Shown here one piece after another: positions 38,283 through 49,148 of a stretch of 64,000 bases of DNA. This DNA is from an uncultured Pelagibacteraceae bacterium (GTDB taxonomy: Bacteria; Pseudomonadota; Alphaproteobacteria; Pelagibacterales; Pelagibacteraceae). Position 1 is the stretch's first letter, and every line of letters starts with the position of its first letter. Made by a program: the position numbers and the translations under genes. The stretch lies in NCBI GenBank assembly GCA_902634485.1, contig CACPKA010000004.1, forward strand, positions 1 to 64,000, given 5' to 3'. The notes beneath the pieces are model-generated. The model was not told the origin of the DNA. It was given only the letters and a program-made list of their open reading frames with translations, and did not search any database.

Positions 38283-39407
38283 TTAATTTTTCCAGAAACT
38301 CTTAGCTTTTTGAAAGAACTTTTTAATGCTTGGATTTGATTTTTCGTTTTCAATATCTCTAAATTTTTCAAGTAAATCTTTTTGTTCTCTATTTAAAGAA
38401 ACTGGAACTTCAGTGTTAACTTGAACATAAAGATCACCAATTCCACTTCCTCTCATATATGGCATCCCTTTACCTTTTAATCTAAATTGTTTTCCACTTT
38501 GCGTTCCTGATGGAATTTTTATTTTAGCTTTTCCACCATCAATTGTTGGTATTTCAATAGATGTTCCTAAAGCTGCATCAGCAATTGAGATTGGACATTC
38601 AAAAAATAAATTTTCTTCAGATCTTTTAAATAATTCATGTGAATAAACATTTATAAAAAGATATAGGTCTCCATTTCCTCCTCCTCTAGAACCTGCCTCA
38701 CCTTTACCAGCAAGTCTTATTCTTGTTCCATCATCAACACCTTTTGGAATTGAAACTGAAAGTCTTTTAGAAGCTTGCTGTTTTCCTTGTCCATTACAGT
38801 TATTGCATGGATTTGTAATTTCTTCACCTGATCCTGAACATTGTGGACATGTTTGTTGAACAGTAAAAAATCCTTGGCTTGATCTAACTTGACCGTGGCC
38901 TCCACACATAGAGCATGAACCTACATCATGACCTAGTTTTGATCCAGAGCCTTTACATGTATTACATTTTTCAGAAGTTGAAAATTTAATATCTTGTTTT
39001 TTTCCTGTATAAGATTCTTCTAAAGTAATTGATAAATCATATCTTAAATCTGATCCTCTATTATTTGATCTTCTTGAACGTCTTCCGCCTCCAAAACCTT
39101 CCCCAAAAAAATCTTCAAATATATCTGAAAAAGAACTAGAAAAATCAAAATTTCCAAATCCACCTCTTCCACCACCACCATTCTCAAATGCAGCATGGCC
39201 AAAATTATCGTAGCTTTGTTTGCGCTCAGTGTTTGAAAGAACATGATAAGCTTCTGATGCTTCTTTAAATTTTTCCTCAGCTGCTTTATCACCTTCATTT
39301 TTATCTGGGTGATGTTTTACAGCTAATTTTCTATAAGCAGATTTTATTTGATCAGGAGTTGCACTTTTATTTACACCTAAGACTTCATAATAATCTCTTT
39401 TTGCCAT
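38283..39407 (-). CDS. dnaJ: chaperone DnaJ
   Basis: J domain HHPDKNEGD, four CxxCxGxG repeats. Confidence 0.99.
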   Translation of the reverse strand: MAKRDYYEVLGVNKSATPDQIKSAYRKLAVKHHPDKNEGDKAAEEKFKEASEAYHVLSNTERKQSYDNFGHAAFENGGGGRGGFGNFDFSSSFSDIFEDFFGEGFGGGRRSRRSNNRGSDLRYDLSITLEESYTGKKQDIKFSTSEKCNTCKGSGSKLGHDVGSCSMCGGHGQVRSSQGFFTVQQTCPQCSGSGEEITNPCNNCNGQGKQQASKRLSVSIPKGVDDGTRIRLAGKGEAGSRGGGNGDLYLFINVYSHELFKRSEENLFFECPISIADAALGTSIEIPTIDGGKAKIKIPSGTQSGKQFRLKGKGMPYMRGSGIGDLYVQVNTEVPVSLNREQKDLLEKFRDIENEKSNPSIKKFFQKAKSFWKN

Positions 39408-39435
39408 AACTAATTAGACAAATAGTGTTGTAAGC

Positions 39436-41367
39436 TTAGGCGCTTTTTTCTTTATTATCGTCTTTTACTTCTTCAAAGTCTGCATCAACAACGTTATCGT
39501 CTTTTTTTCCTTCTTCTTTTTTTTCTTTTGCATCTTTTGGTGCATCACCAGGTTTAGCAGTTTGTTGAGATTTATAAATTGCTTCTCCTAATTTCATCGA
39601 AGCTTGGACCAAATCTTGTGTCTTTTTCTTAATATCTTCAATATCAGTTCCTTTTAGTGCATTTCTCAAGTTTGCTGAAGAAGTTTCAATTGCTTTTTTA
39701 TCAGTGTCAGAAACTTTACTACCATGCTCTTTTAGATTTTTCTCTGTAGAGTGCAATAAAGTATCAGCCTGGTTTCTTACATCTACTGCTTCTCTTTTTT
39801 TCTTATCAGCTTCTTTGTTTGATTCAGCTTCTTTAACCATTTTATTAATTTCTTCTTCACTTAAACCACCTGATGCTTGAATTTGAATTTTTTGTTCTTT
39901 ACCAGTTCCTTTATCTTTTGCTGATACATTAACTATTCCATTAGCATCAATATCAAATGTAACTTCAATTTGCGGAACGCCTCTTTGAGCGGGAGCTATA
40001 CCAACTAACTCAAAATTACCAAGTAACTTATTGTCAGATGCCATTTCTCTTTCTCCCTGAAGAACTCTTATTGATACAGCTGGCTGATTATCTTCAGCAG
40101 TTGAAAATACTTGACTTTTTTTTGTTGGAATTGTTGTATTTTTATCAATTAATTTTGTAGATACTCCACCCAAAGTTTCAATACCTAAAGATAAAGGGGT
40201 AACATCAAGCAGAAGAACATCTTTAACGTCTCCTTGAAGAACTCCAGCCTGAATTGCAGCACCCATTGCCACAACCTCATCTGGATTGACACTTTTATTT
40301 GGTTCTTTGCCAAAAAAATTTTTTACTTCTTGAAAAACTTTTGGCATTCTAGTCATACCACCAACCATAACTATCTCATCTATTTCTCCCGCAGAAAGAC
40401 CAGCATCTTTTAAAGCTGTTTTACAAGGTGGAATTGTTCTTCCTATTAAATCTTCAACAAGAGCTTCCAATTTTGCCCTAGTCATCTTTAGAGCTATATG
40501 TTTTGGACCTGTTTTATCTGCAGTAATAAAAGGTAAATTTATCTCTGTTTGTTCAGTTGATGATAATTCAATTTTTGCTTTTTCTGCAGCTTCCTTCAAT
40601 CTTTGTAAAGCAAGCTTATCAGATTTTAAATCAATACCATTTTCTTTTTTAAATTCATCAACTAGATAGTTAACTATAGTATTGTCAAAATCCTCTCCAC
40701 CTAAAAAAGTATCTCCATTAGTTGATTTAACTTCGAAAACTCCATCACCTAATTCTAGAATGGAAATATCAAAAGTTCCTCCACCTAAGTCATACACAGC
40801 AATTTTTTTATTTGTTTTTTTATCTAGTCCATATGCAAGTGATGCAGCTGTTGGTTCATTAATAATTCTTAAAACTTCTAAGCCAGCAATTTTTCCAGCA
40901 TCTTTAGTTGCTTGTCTTTGAGCATCGTTGAAGTAAGCAGGAACTGTTATCACAGCTTTGGAAACTTCTTGACCTAAATATTTTTCTGCAGTTTCTTTCA
41001 TTTTTTGTAAAATAAAAGCAGAAATTTGTGAAGGAGAATATTTTTCACCTTTTGCTTCTATCCAGGCATCACCTTTTTCAGAGTTTATAATTTTAAAAGG
41101 AGAAGTTTGAATATCTTTTTTTACTGTTTCATCTTCAAAATTTCTTCCAATGAGTCTTTTGACAGCAAAAACTGTATTTTCTGGATTAGTTACAGCTTGT
41201 CTTTTTGCTGGTTGACCAACAAGTTTTTCATTATTATCTGTAAAAGCTACAACTGATGGAGTTGTTCTTGTTCCCTCAGAGTTTTCCAATACTTTAGCTT
41301 GAGTACCTTCCATTATTGATACACAAGAATTTGTTGTTCCTAAATCTATTCCAATTACTTTGCTCAT
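39436..41367 (-). CDS. dnaK: chaperone DnaK
   Basis: [42 protein letters not shown]-terminus. Confidence 0.99.
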   Translation of the reverse strand: MSKVIGIDLGTTNSCVSIMEGTQAKVLENSEGTRTTPSVVAFTDNNEKLVGQPAKRQAVTNPENTVFAVKRLIGRNFEDETVKKDIQTSPFKIINSEKGDAWIEAKGEKYSPSQISAFILQKMKETAEKYLGQEVSKAVITVPAYFNDAQRQATKDAGKIAGLEVLRIINEPTAASLAYGLDKKTNKKIAVYDLGGGTFDISILELGDGVFEVKSTNGDTFLGGEDFDNTIVNYLVDEFKKENGIDLKSDKLALQRLKEAAEKAKIELSSTEQTEINLPFITADKTGPKHIALKMTRAKLEALVEDLIGRTIPPCKTALKDAGLSAGEIDEIVMVGGMTRMPKVFQEVKNFFGKEPNKSVNPDEVVAMGAAIQAGVLQGDVKDVLLLDVTPLSLGIETLGGVSTKLIDKNTTIPTKKSQVFSTAEDNQPAVSIRVLQGEREMASDNKLLGNFELVGIAPAQRGVPQIEVTFDIDANGIVNVSAKDKGTGKEQKIQIQASGGLSEEEINKMVKEAESNKEADKKKREAVDVRNQADTLLHSTEKNLKEHGSKVSDTDKKAIETSSANLRNALKGTDIEDIKKKTQDLVQASMKLGEAIYKSQQTAKPGDAPKDAKEKKEEGKKDDNVVDADFEEVKDDNKEKSA

Positions 41368-41425
41368 ATAGCCTGTCTGTGTTTCATATAAGTGTTAATT
41401 TTTGATCTACAAGTTCTTTTAAACA

Positions 41426-42022
41426 TTATTTATCTACCTTTTCTTTGCTTTTTTCCTCTGTTTTTTCAGTTTTTTTTGAAACAGCAACTAGAGATGGTCT
41501 TAACAGCCTATCTTTCATTTTGTAACCTTTTTGGATTTCTTGTACTATAGTTCCTGGCTCTTTATTATTATCCTCTATTTCCATCATTGCTTGATGTAAA
41601 TTAGGATCTAATTTTTTATTAATAGATATAATTTCATCAATATTGTTTTTTTTAAAAATAGAAAGTAGATCCTTCTTAATTATATCTAAATGTTCAAGAG
41701 TTTTTTTTAAAGCATCTGAATTTTTTAATTTTTCATCACTTTCTAAGGATTGTTTAGCTCTATCAAAATTGTCAATAAGATTTAGAGATTCTCTTGCAAA
41801 TGAAAATCCTCCATATTCAAAAGCATCATCTTTTTCTTTTTCATACCTTCTTCTTTGATTTTCCATTTCCGCAAGTGTTCTAGCAAGTTTATCCTCAAGG
41901 ACTTTAATTTGATCTTCAATATTAATTTCATCGTCTTCTTCTTTTTTGTTTATATCTGACTCAGTATTCTCAGAAGGTGTATTTAATTCTTTTTCAGCTT
42001 CTTTGTTTTGTTCTTTTTCCAT
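41426..42022 (-). CDS. grpE: nucleotide exchange factor GrpE
   Basis: MENQRRRYEKEKDDAFEYG, GYKMKDRLLRPSLVAVSK. Confidence 0.97.
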   Translation of the reverse strand: MEKEQNKEAEKELNTPSENTESDINKKEEDDEINIEDQIKVLEDKLARTLAEMENQRRRYEKEKDDAFEYGGFSFARESLNLIDNFDRAKQSLESDEKLKNSDALKKTLEHLDIIKKDLLSIFKKNNIDEIISINKKLDPNLHQAMMEIEDNNKEPGTIVQEIQKGYKMKDRLLRPSLVAVSKKTEKTEEKSKEKVDK

Positions 42023-42030
42023 TCAGACAT

Positions 42031-42058
42031 ATATGGTAAGAAATTCTTTAATTTCTAG
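42031..42058 (-). promoter_or_regulatory. sigma-32-like promoter for grpE
   Basis: On minus strand CTAGAA, 16-nt spacer, CCATAT; same spacing as the hslV promoter. Confidence 0.55.
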
Positions 42059-42661
42059 ATGATAAAGAAAAAAAAAATTAAATTGATTATAGGAACTAAT
42101 AATCCAGGAAAATTAAGAGAAATAAGAGATTTACTGCCAAAATATCTTCAGATTTTTTCTCCAAAAACACTTAATCTTAAAAGTCCAATAGAAAATGGGA
42201 AAACTTTCATAGAGAATTCAATGATTAAAGCGGAATTTTTTTCAAAAAAAACAAATATGATTTGTTTGGCAGACGACTCGGGTTTAGAAATTGATATTTT
42301 AGATAAAAGACCAGGAATTTTTTCTGCAAGATGGGCAGGAAAAAAAAATAATTTTAATCTTGCTATAAAAAAAGTATTTAGTGAATTAAAAAAAAAAGAT
42401 AATAAATGGAAAAATAAAAAAATTAAAGCAAGATTTATATGTGCTTTATCTATTTATTGGCCTAGTGGAAAAAAAATTAGTCGAATAGGAAAAATTAATG
42501 GTTTTATATCACCAAAAAAAATAGGATTTAATGGTTTTGGTTATGATCCAATATTTATACCTGAAAATGAAATAATTACATTTGGTCAAATGAAACCTAA
42601 ATTAAAATTTAAAATTGATCATAGATCAAAAGCTTTTAAAAAAATTAAAAAATTTTTTTAA
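42059..42661 (+). CDS. rdgB: RdgB/HAM1 family non-canonical purine NTP pyrophosphatase
   Basis: IIGTNNPGKLREIRDLL, CLADDSGLEIDILDKRPGIFSARWAG, GFGYDPIFIP. Confidence 0.96.
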   Translation: MIKKKKIKLIIGTNNPGKLREIRDLLPKYLQIFSPKTLNLKSPIENGKTFIENSMIKAEFFSKKTNMICLADDSGLEIDILDKRPGIFSARWAGKKNNFNLAIKKVFSELKKKDNKWKNKKIKARFICALSIYWPSGKKISRIGKINGFISPKKIGFNGFGYDPIFIPENEIITFGQMKPKLKFKIDHRSKAFKKIKKFF

Positions 42662-43796
42662 ATTCATTATTTTCTATTTTATAAAAGTTAAGAATATGAT
42701 TAATTCTATTTTTATTAATTTCAAAAATTCCAACCTTTCCTTTAAATTGATTCTTTTTATAAAAAATTTTTTCATTAATTTCAAATTTGTTTTGATAAAT
42801 AATATAATAAACAAGTCCCATTAAATCATAACTTAAAAATGATAATTGATTTGGAGTTTCATTGTAGATTTCTCTATATTCTTTAATAAATTCATCATAA
42901 TTTTTTTTATTAATTGATGGAAAATATAAGGGTTGTAAGCTCGTTTCTTTCAGAAAAGATTCATCAAACCATTGGTTTAAAGTTATATAATAAACTCTTT
43001 CAGGAGAAACATCGGTATACAAAAGAGATGTAAAAACACTTTTTAGACTTTCTTCAAAATCAGAAACAATTACAGAGTCAAAATTTATACCACCAAGTGT
43101 ATCTCTTTTTTTTAAATTTTTAATTTTCCATTCTTTATTTTCTTCATTTGAGTCTTCTACTCTTTTTATTTCGTCAATGAGATTTTGTTTTCTTATTCTA
43201 TACATTGTAATCTCTTCAATTTGTTTAGTTAATTTTGTAGGATTCGTTTCATATACATGAATATGCTTTAATTTTATTTTTGATTGGCTAATACCTTTTT
43301 CAATTTCTTCTTTAAAATCAGAATTAGGAATTAAAAAAATTGTCTTATTAATTTCATTTATTTTTTTAAATTTTACAATAGTATTTATTTGGGAGCTTGC
43401 ATTTATTCCTGCACTTATAACATTTTTTGGATTTCCTATACTTTTATTAGTTAATGATAAAAAAGTAATTGTATTTATATCACTTAAAAATAAAAGATTT
43501 TTATTAAATACTGGTCCTATTACAATTTTTACTCCACTCATTTGTAATTCTTTTGCAGCTAATTTAGTTTGTAATGGATCGTTCATAGTATCTTTAGGAA
43601 TTACCTCAATATCTGAATTATTTATTTTATTAATTGCAAGTCTTACAGATTGTAAAATAGATTTACCTATTTTATTATCTTTTCCTGATAAAGGTACTAA
43701 TAATCCAATTTTTATTTTTTCAGCAGCATATAATTTTTGCGTTATCGTAATAAAGAAAAAAAATATTATGAATATAATTTTTGGAGATATTTTCAT
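42645..43796 (-). CDS. penicillin-binding protein activator / periplasmic ligand-binding-like protein
   Basis: Signal peptide; IKIGLLVPLSGKDNKIGKSILQSVRLAIN; next to rsmI as in other alphaproteobacteria. Confidence 0.75.
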   Translation of the reverse strand: MKISPKIIFIIFFFFITITQKLYAAEKIKIGLLVPLSGKDNKIGKSILQSVRLAINKINNSDIEVIPKDTMNDPLQTKLAAKELQMSGVKIVIGPVFNKNLLFLSDINTITFLSLTNKSIGNPKNVISAGINASSQINTIVKFKKINEINKTIFLIPNSDFKEEIEKGISQSKIKLKHIHVYETNPTKLTKQIEEITMYRIRKQNLIDEIKRVEDSNEENKEWKIKNLKKRDTLGGINFDSVIVSDFEESLKSVFTSLLYTDVSPERVYYITLNQWFDESFLKETSLQPLYFPSINKKNYDEFIKEYREIYNETPNQLSFLSYDLMGLVYYIIYQNKFEINEKIFYKKNQFKGKVGIFEINKNRINHILNFYKIENNEFKKIF

Positions 43797-43828
43797 TATA
43801 ATAAAAGTAATATATTATTCATAACTTT

Positions 43829-44677
43829 ATGATTCCATTTTCAGATATAAAAAAAAATAATTTTAGTGATGGATTATATATTGTTTCTACTCCAATTGGA
43901 AATTTAAGAGATATTACCTTAAGAGGAATTAATGTTTTAAATGAGTCAGAATATATTATTTGTGAGGATACTAGAATATCAAGAAAATTATTAGATAATT
44001 ATAATATAAAAGCTAAATTAATTTCAAATCATAAATTTAATGAAAAAAGAAATTTAAGTAAGTTAATAGAAATACTTAAAACCAAAAAAATTGTTTCTTT
44101 AATTTCTGATGCAGGAACTCCATCCATTTCTGATCCTGGCAAAATATTAATTAACGAATGTTTAAAGAATAAAATTAATATTTTTCCAATTCCTGGACCA
44201 TCTGCAGTATCAGCAGCAGTTTCTATAAGTGGATTTTCTGAAAAATATTTTTTCTATGGTTTTTTTCCTTCAAAAAAAAAAATTTTAAATAAAGATTTAA
44301 AAGAATTATCAAATATTAATTCATCAATTGTTTTTTTTTGTTCACCAAATAAAATTAATGAAGTTATCAAAAATTTGAAAATTTTTTTTTCAGGAAGAAA
44401 AGTTTTAATTTGTAGAGAAATGACAAAATTTTTTGAAGAATATATTAGAGAAGATATTGATGAATTGAAACTATTTCAAAAAACTCCTAAAGGAGAATTG
44501 ACATTAGTTATTTCTGAGAATAATAATAATTCAATCAGTTTAGGCGATATTGAAAAAATGAAAATTAAAAAATTAATCAAAAATTCAAGTATTAAAGATA
44601 TTGTATCTATTATAACAAGAGATAAAGAAATATCAAAAAAAGAAGTATATAATTATTGTTTGAGTATAAAAAAATGA
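43829..44677 (+). CDS. rsmI: 16S rRNA (cytidine1402-2'-O)-methyltransferase
   Basis: LYIVSTPIGNLRDITLRGINVLNE, ICEDTRIS, LISDAGTPSISDPG, PGPSAVSAAVSISG. Confidence 0.98.
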   Translation: MIPFSDIKKNNFSDGLYIVSTPIGNLRDITLRGINVLNESEYIICEDTRISRKLLDNYNIKAKLISNHKFNEKRNLSKLIEILKTKKIVSLISDAGTPSISDPGKILINECLKNKINIFPIPGPSAVSAAVSISGFSEKYFFYGFFPSKKKILNKDLKELSNINSSIVFFCSPNKINEVIKNLKIFFSGRKVLICREMTKFFEEYIREDIDELKLFQKTPKGELTLVISENNNNSISLGDIEKMKIKKLIKNSSIKDIVSIITRDKEISKKEVYNYCLSIKK

Positions 44678-45276
44678 AATTAAAATTACAAAATGTTCTT
44701 TTTATTTTTCTATTTTTTATTTTACTTACGAGCTGTGTAGGTACAGCGTCCCAAGGAGTCTTTGGAACAGGAGTTAGTGTGGCTTTAGATCCAAGATCAT
44801 TAGGTACACAAATAGATGACTCGATTATGCAAAAAAATTTGGCTGCAAGACTAACTTTGAAGGAGAAAAAATATTTATTGTCTTTAAAAATAAAAGTTAT
44901 AGATGGGAGAATTTTTATAACTGGAAAAGTTGATGACCCTGAAGAAAAGCTTCAAATAACTAAACTTGCATGGGAAACTAAAGGAGTTAGATCAGTAAAA
45001 AATGATATTAGAGTAAAAGAAGAATTTAATTTTAAACAGTCTGCTAAAGATTTATTAATAACATCTCAATTAAGAAGTGCTTTAATTTTTAACAAAGAAA
45101 TAAAAGCTATAAATTATCAAATAGATACTTATAAAAAGAAAATATACGTATATGGTATTGCAAATTCTAAAGAAGAAAGAAAAGCTGTTATTAGTGAAGC
45201 AAAATCTATACTGGATGTAAAAGATGTTGTTTCGAGTATTTTATTAGTTGAAGATTTAAGAATTCAAAAAAATTAA
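44674..45276 (+). CDS. BON domain lipoprotein
   Basis: Lipoprotein signal ILLTSCVG; two BON-like repeats (KIKVIDGRIFITGKVDDPEEKLQITKLAWETKGVRSVKNDI); ATGA overlap with rsmI. Confidence 0.87.
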   Translation: MKLKLQNVLFIFLFFILLTSCVGTASQGVFGTGVSVALDPRSLGTQIDDSIMQKNLAARLTLKEKKYLLSLKIKVIDGRIFITGKVDDPEEKLQITKLAWETKGVRSVKNDIRVKEEFNFKQSAKDLLITSQLRSALIFNKEIKAINYQIDTYKKKIYVYGIANSKEERKAVISEAKSILDVKDVVSSILLVEDLRIQKN

Positions 45277-47564
45277 TTTTTTTTTTCGTAATCTATTACT
45301 CCGGCAGAATAAGCTGCTACTGATGCTAAGTTCAAAATATCTGATGTTGAAGATCTTAACGGTGCAATCTCTATTGGCTGTCCTAATCCTATTAACAAAG
45401 GACCTATAACTTTTGCTCCACCTAAAGTTTTCATCATTTTAAATGAAATTGCAGCACTATGTTGGCCAGGCATAATTAATATATTTGCGTTTCCAACTAT
45501 TCCTGAAAAAGGATAAAGTTCTTTATATTCTTCACTTAAAGCTACATCTGGTTGCATATCTCCATCAAATTGAAAATCTACCCTTTTATCTTGTAAGATG
45601 TCTACAGCATCTTTTATATGTTTTGTTCTACTTGTAACTGGTTGTCCAAAAGTTGAATGTGATAAAAAAGCAACTTTTGGATTAAAACCAAATAATCTAA
45701 CTACTCTTGCGGCAGATATAGCTATTTCAGATAGTTGTTCTGCAGTAGGGTATTCATGAACTGCTGTGTCCGCAATAAACACGGTCTTACCTTTGTTTAC
45801 AATCATATTTAATCCAAACATTATTTCCCCAGACCTTGAGTTAACAACTTTTGTAATTTTTTCTAAAGAGGATGAGTATCTTCTGCTATTCCCAGTAACC
45901 ATGGCATCAGCATCGCCACAAGAAACCATGCATGCACCCCATATTACTCTATCATTTCTTACCAATCTGTCACAATCTCGTTCTAACAAACCTTGTTCTC
46001 TATGAAGTTTTTTATATAAATAATTTGCATATTTATCTCTCTTTTTATTGTCAGTAGAATTACTTATTTCAATATTAAAGCTTTCACTCAAACCAATTTC
46101 TTTTAATCTCTCTTTTATTTTTTCTTTTTTTCCTACAAGTATTGGTATTCCTAAACTGCTATTTTTAAAAGCAATAGCTGCTTTAAGAGTATTTTCATCT
46201 TCTCCATCAGCAAAAACAACTTTTTTTTGTGTTTTTTTAATTTGATTATTTATACCCTGAAGAATAGTAACAGTTGGGTCTAATCTTTGTTTTAATTGTT
46301 CCTTATAAATTTCAAAATTCTCAATTTTTTTCCTTGCAACTTTACTTTTAATTGCTGCTTTTGCTACTGCTATTGGAATAGTACTTATTAGTCTTGGATC
46401 AAAAGTAGAGGGAATTATATATTCTTTGCCATACCTAGGTCTTTCTCCTCCTCCCATTGCGGCAGCAACCTCATCAGGAACATCTTCTCTAGCAAGAGTA
46501 GCAATAGAATTTGCAGCTGCAACTTTCATTTCCTCATTTATAGTTTTTGCTCTAACATCAAGTGCACCTCTAAAAATATAAGGAAATCCAATTAAATTAT
46601 TTACTTGATTTGGATAATCTGATCTTCCAGTAGCTATTATTGCATCATTTCTAACTTCATTAACTTCTTCCGGAGTTATTTCTGGATCAGGGTTTGCGCA
46701 AGCAAAAATTATAGGTTTTTTATTCATACTTTTAACCATTTTTTTTGTAAGTATGCCTTTGGCTGAAAGACCTAAAAAAACATCAGCTCCCTTAATTGCT
46801 TGTTCTAAAGTTCTATTTTTTGTTTTAATAGCGTGAGCAGATTTCCAATGATTTAAATTATCTCTACCTTTGTAAATAACTCCTTTTCTGTCAATCATAG
46901 TAATATTATTTTTAGGAACACCGGTGCTCATAAATAGATCTGAACATGCTATAGCTGAAGCTCCTGCACCATTAATAACAATTTTTATTTTTTTCATTGA
47001 TTTTTTAGATATATCTAGCGCATTAATAAGAGCTGCGGTGGTTATGATTGCTGTCCCATGTTGATCATCGTGAAAAACTGGTATATCGAGTTTCTCCTTC
47101 AATTTTTTTTCAATTACGAAACAATCTGGAGCAGCAATATCTTCTAAATTAATGCCTCCAAAACTTTTAGAAAAATTTAAAATACTTTTTATTATTTCTT
47201 CACTGTTAGAACTATCTATTTCAAGATCTATGGCATCTATATCTGCAAAACGTTTAAATAATACCGCTTTTCCTTCCATAACAGGTTTAGATGCTAATGC
47301 ACCTAAATTACCCATTCCAAGTATAGCAGAACCATTACTTATTACGGCAACCAAATTTCCTTTGGTTGTATAGTCATACGCTAGATCAGGATTTTTTGCT
47401 ATTTCTCTTACTGGAGCTGCAACACCTGGAGAGTAAGCAAGAGCCAAATCTCTTTTAGTGGTCATTGGCTTTGATGAAATAATTTCTATTTTTCCAGATT
47501 TGTTAGAATTATGAAATTCTAATGCCTCTTTATCAGTGTAATGGTCTATTTTAGTTTTTTTCAT
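45273..47564 (-). CDS. maeB: NADP-dependent malic enzyme with C-terminal phosphotransacetylase-like domain
   Basis: AYSPGVAAPVREIA, VFHDDQHGTAI, then a PTA-like domain (VFADGEDENTLKAAI). Confidence 0.97.
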   Translation of the reverse strand: MKKTKIDHYTDKEALEFHNSNKSGKIEIISSKPMTTKRDLALAYSPGVAAPVREIAKNPDLAYDYTTKGNLVAVISNGSAILGMGNLGALASKPVMEGKAVLFKRFADIDAIDLEIDSSNSEEIIKSILNFSKSFGGINLEDIAAPDCFVIEKKLKEKLDIPVFHDDQHGTAIITTAALINALDISKKSMKKIKIVINGAGASAIACSDLFMSTGVPKNNITMIDRKGVIYKGRDNLNHWKSAHAIKTKNRTLEQAIKGADVFLGLSAKGILTKKMVKSMNKKPIIFACANPDPEITPEEVNEVRNDAIIATGRSDYPNQVNNLIGFPYIFRGALDVRAKTINEEMKVAAANSIATLAREDVPDEVAAAMGGGERPRYGKEYIIPSTFDPRLISTIPIAVAKAAIKSKVARKKIENFEIYKEQLKQRLDPTVTILQGINNQIKKTQKKVVFADGEDENTLKAAIAFKNSSLGIPILVGKKEKIKERLKEIGLSESFNIEISNSTDNKKRDKYANYLYKKLHREQGLLERDCDRLVRNDRVIWGACMVSCGDADAMVTGNSRRYSSSLEKITKVVNSRSGEIMFGLNMIVNKGKTVFIADTAVHEYPTAEQLSEIAISAARVVRLFGFNPKVAFLSHSTFGQPVTSRTKHIKDAVDILQDKRVDFQFDGDMQPDVALSEEYKELYPFSGIVGNANILIMPGQHSAAISFKMMKTLGGAKVIGPLLIGLGQPIEIAPLRSSTSDILNLASVAAYSAGVIDYEKKN

Positions 47565-47614
47565 TTAATGTAATAAGGTATACAATTGAAGCTATTTTAA
47601 GACCAATATGATTT

Positions 47615-49147
47615 ATGAACTTATTTAAGTCAACAACGACATTTAGTTTTTTTACTATAATCAGCAGAATTCTTGGTTATATAAGGGATATATTTATTGC
47701 CATGTTCCTTGGATCTGGACCATTAGCAGATGCATTCTTTGTTGCATTTAGGATTCCAAATACATTTAGAAGATTGTTTTCAGAAGGAACATTTAATGCA
47801 GCTTTTGTCCCTAGTTATGCTTCTGAACTAGCAAATGGGAAAGATCAATCAGAAAAATTTGCGACAAAAGTATTTAGCTTATTGTTTATAAGCTTGCTGT
47901 TTATTGTCTTAATAATAGAAATTTTTATGCCTGTATTTATTTTTTTGATTGCACCTGGTTTTAGCGGCAATGAAACTAAAATGGATATTGCAATTACTTT
48001 AAGTAGGATTACTTTCCCTTTTCTTTTATTTGTATCTTTATCTTCATTTTTTTCTGCTATATTAAATTCTCATAATAGATTTGCTGTCGCTGCAGCAGCA
48101 CCAGTTATTTTAAATATTTTATTAATAATAGTTTTAATTTACGGAAATATTTTAGGTGACGAATTAGTTTATTATTTATCTTATGCAATAACTTTGGCTG
48201 GTATTTTACAATTTATATATTTATATATTTATGTAAAAAAATTTTATTTACCTAAATTTTCTTTTAAAAACTTAATTGATAATAAAGTTAAAACTTTTTT
48301 TTCTAAATTATTACCTAGTATATTCTCATCAGGAGTAACACAAATTAATATTTTAGTTGGAACAATTATTGCATCTTTTCAAGCAGGTGCTGTTTCTTAT
48401 TTATATTATGCAGATAGAATCTATCAGATAAATCTAGCAATTGCTGGTATAGCCATTGGAACTGTTATACTACCTCAGTTGTCAAACTTAATTGAAAAAG
48501 AAAATAAATCACAAATAATATTAATTCAAAATAAAGCTTTGGAACTAAGTTTATTTTTAAGTATACCAGCTACTGTTGCTTTGTTTATAGGTTCATCTGC
48601 AATCATGTCTGCATTATTTGGATACGGTTCATTTTCAGAGTCTAGTGTTGAAAAATCAGCATTAGCCCTATTCTTTTTTGCTTTTGGATTGCCAGCTTTT
48701 TCTTTAATTAAAGTATTTTCAAGTTTCTTTTTTTCTAGACATGATACAAAAACACCATTTTATATTTCTTTAATTTCAGTTTTTTTAAATGTTTTAATAA
48801 GTATTATTTTTTTTAAAAAAATTGGTTTTATAATCATTCCAATAGCAACCTCAATATCTTCATGGTTTAATGCAATTATTTTATATATTTATTCGAAAAG
48901 AAAAAATTTTTTTGAATTTAACAACGTATTTATATTTAGATTTCCTAGAATTTTATTATCATCATTCATAATGGGTCTTTTCTTTTATTTTATTTTGAAT
49001 TTGATGAGTGATAAATTAATTTATGAAGAAAATTTTAAACTTATTTATCTAATATTATGTATTATTGCTACTTTAGCATGTTATCTAACTATATCGGTTT
49101 TTACAAAAGCTTTTAAATTTAGTGATATTAATTTAAAGTATAAATAG
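47615..49147 (+). CDS. murJ: lipid II flippase MurJ
   Basis: RILGYIRDIFIAMFLGSGPLADAFFVAFRIPNTFRRLFSEGTFNAAFVP. Confidence 0.98.
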   Translation: MNLFKSTTTFSFFTIISRILGYIRDIFIAMFLGSGPLADAFFVAFRIPNTFRRLFSEGTFNAAFVPSYASELANGKDQSEKFATKVFSLLFISLLFIVLIIEIFMPVFIFLIAPGFSGNETKMDIAITLSRITFPFLLFVSLSSFFSAILNSHNRFAVAAAAPVILNILLIIVLIYGNILGDELVYYLSYAITLAGILQFIYLYIYVKKFYLPKFSFKNLIDNKVKTFFSKLLPSIFSSGVTQINILVGTIIASFQAGAVSYLYYADRIYQINLAIAGIAIGTVILPQLSNLIEKENKSQIILIQNKALELSLFLSIPATVALFIGSSAIMSALFGYGSFSESSVEKSALALFFFAFGLPAFSLIKVFSSFFFSRHDTKTPFYISLISVFLNVLISIIFFKKIGFIIIPIATSISSWFNAIILYIYSKRKNFFEFNNVFIFRFPRILLSSFIMGLFFYFILNLMSDKLIYEENFKLIYLILCIIATLACYLTISVFTKAFKFSDINLKYK

Positions 49148-49148
49148 C

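Noticed and set aside
38717-38905. ORFs in alternative frames within dnaJ (38717-38905, 39044-39298)
   Set aside because: Same-strand frame-shifted shadows of the repetitive Gly/Cys region of dnaJ.
38721-38960. Tandem repeat-like signal in dnaJ
   Set aside because: Explained by the four CxxCxGxG zinc-finger repeats typical of DnaJ.
42615-42824. Plus-strand 69-aa ORF overlapping the rdgB end
   Set aside because: Mostly antisense to the well-supported penicillin-binding protein activator gene; no domain.
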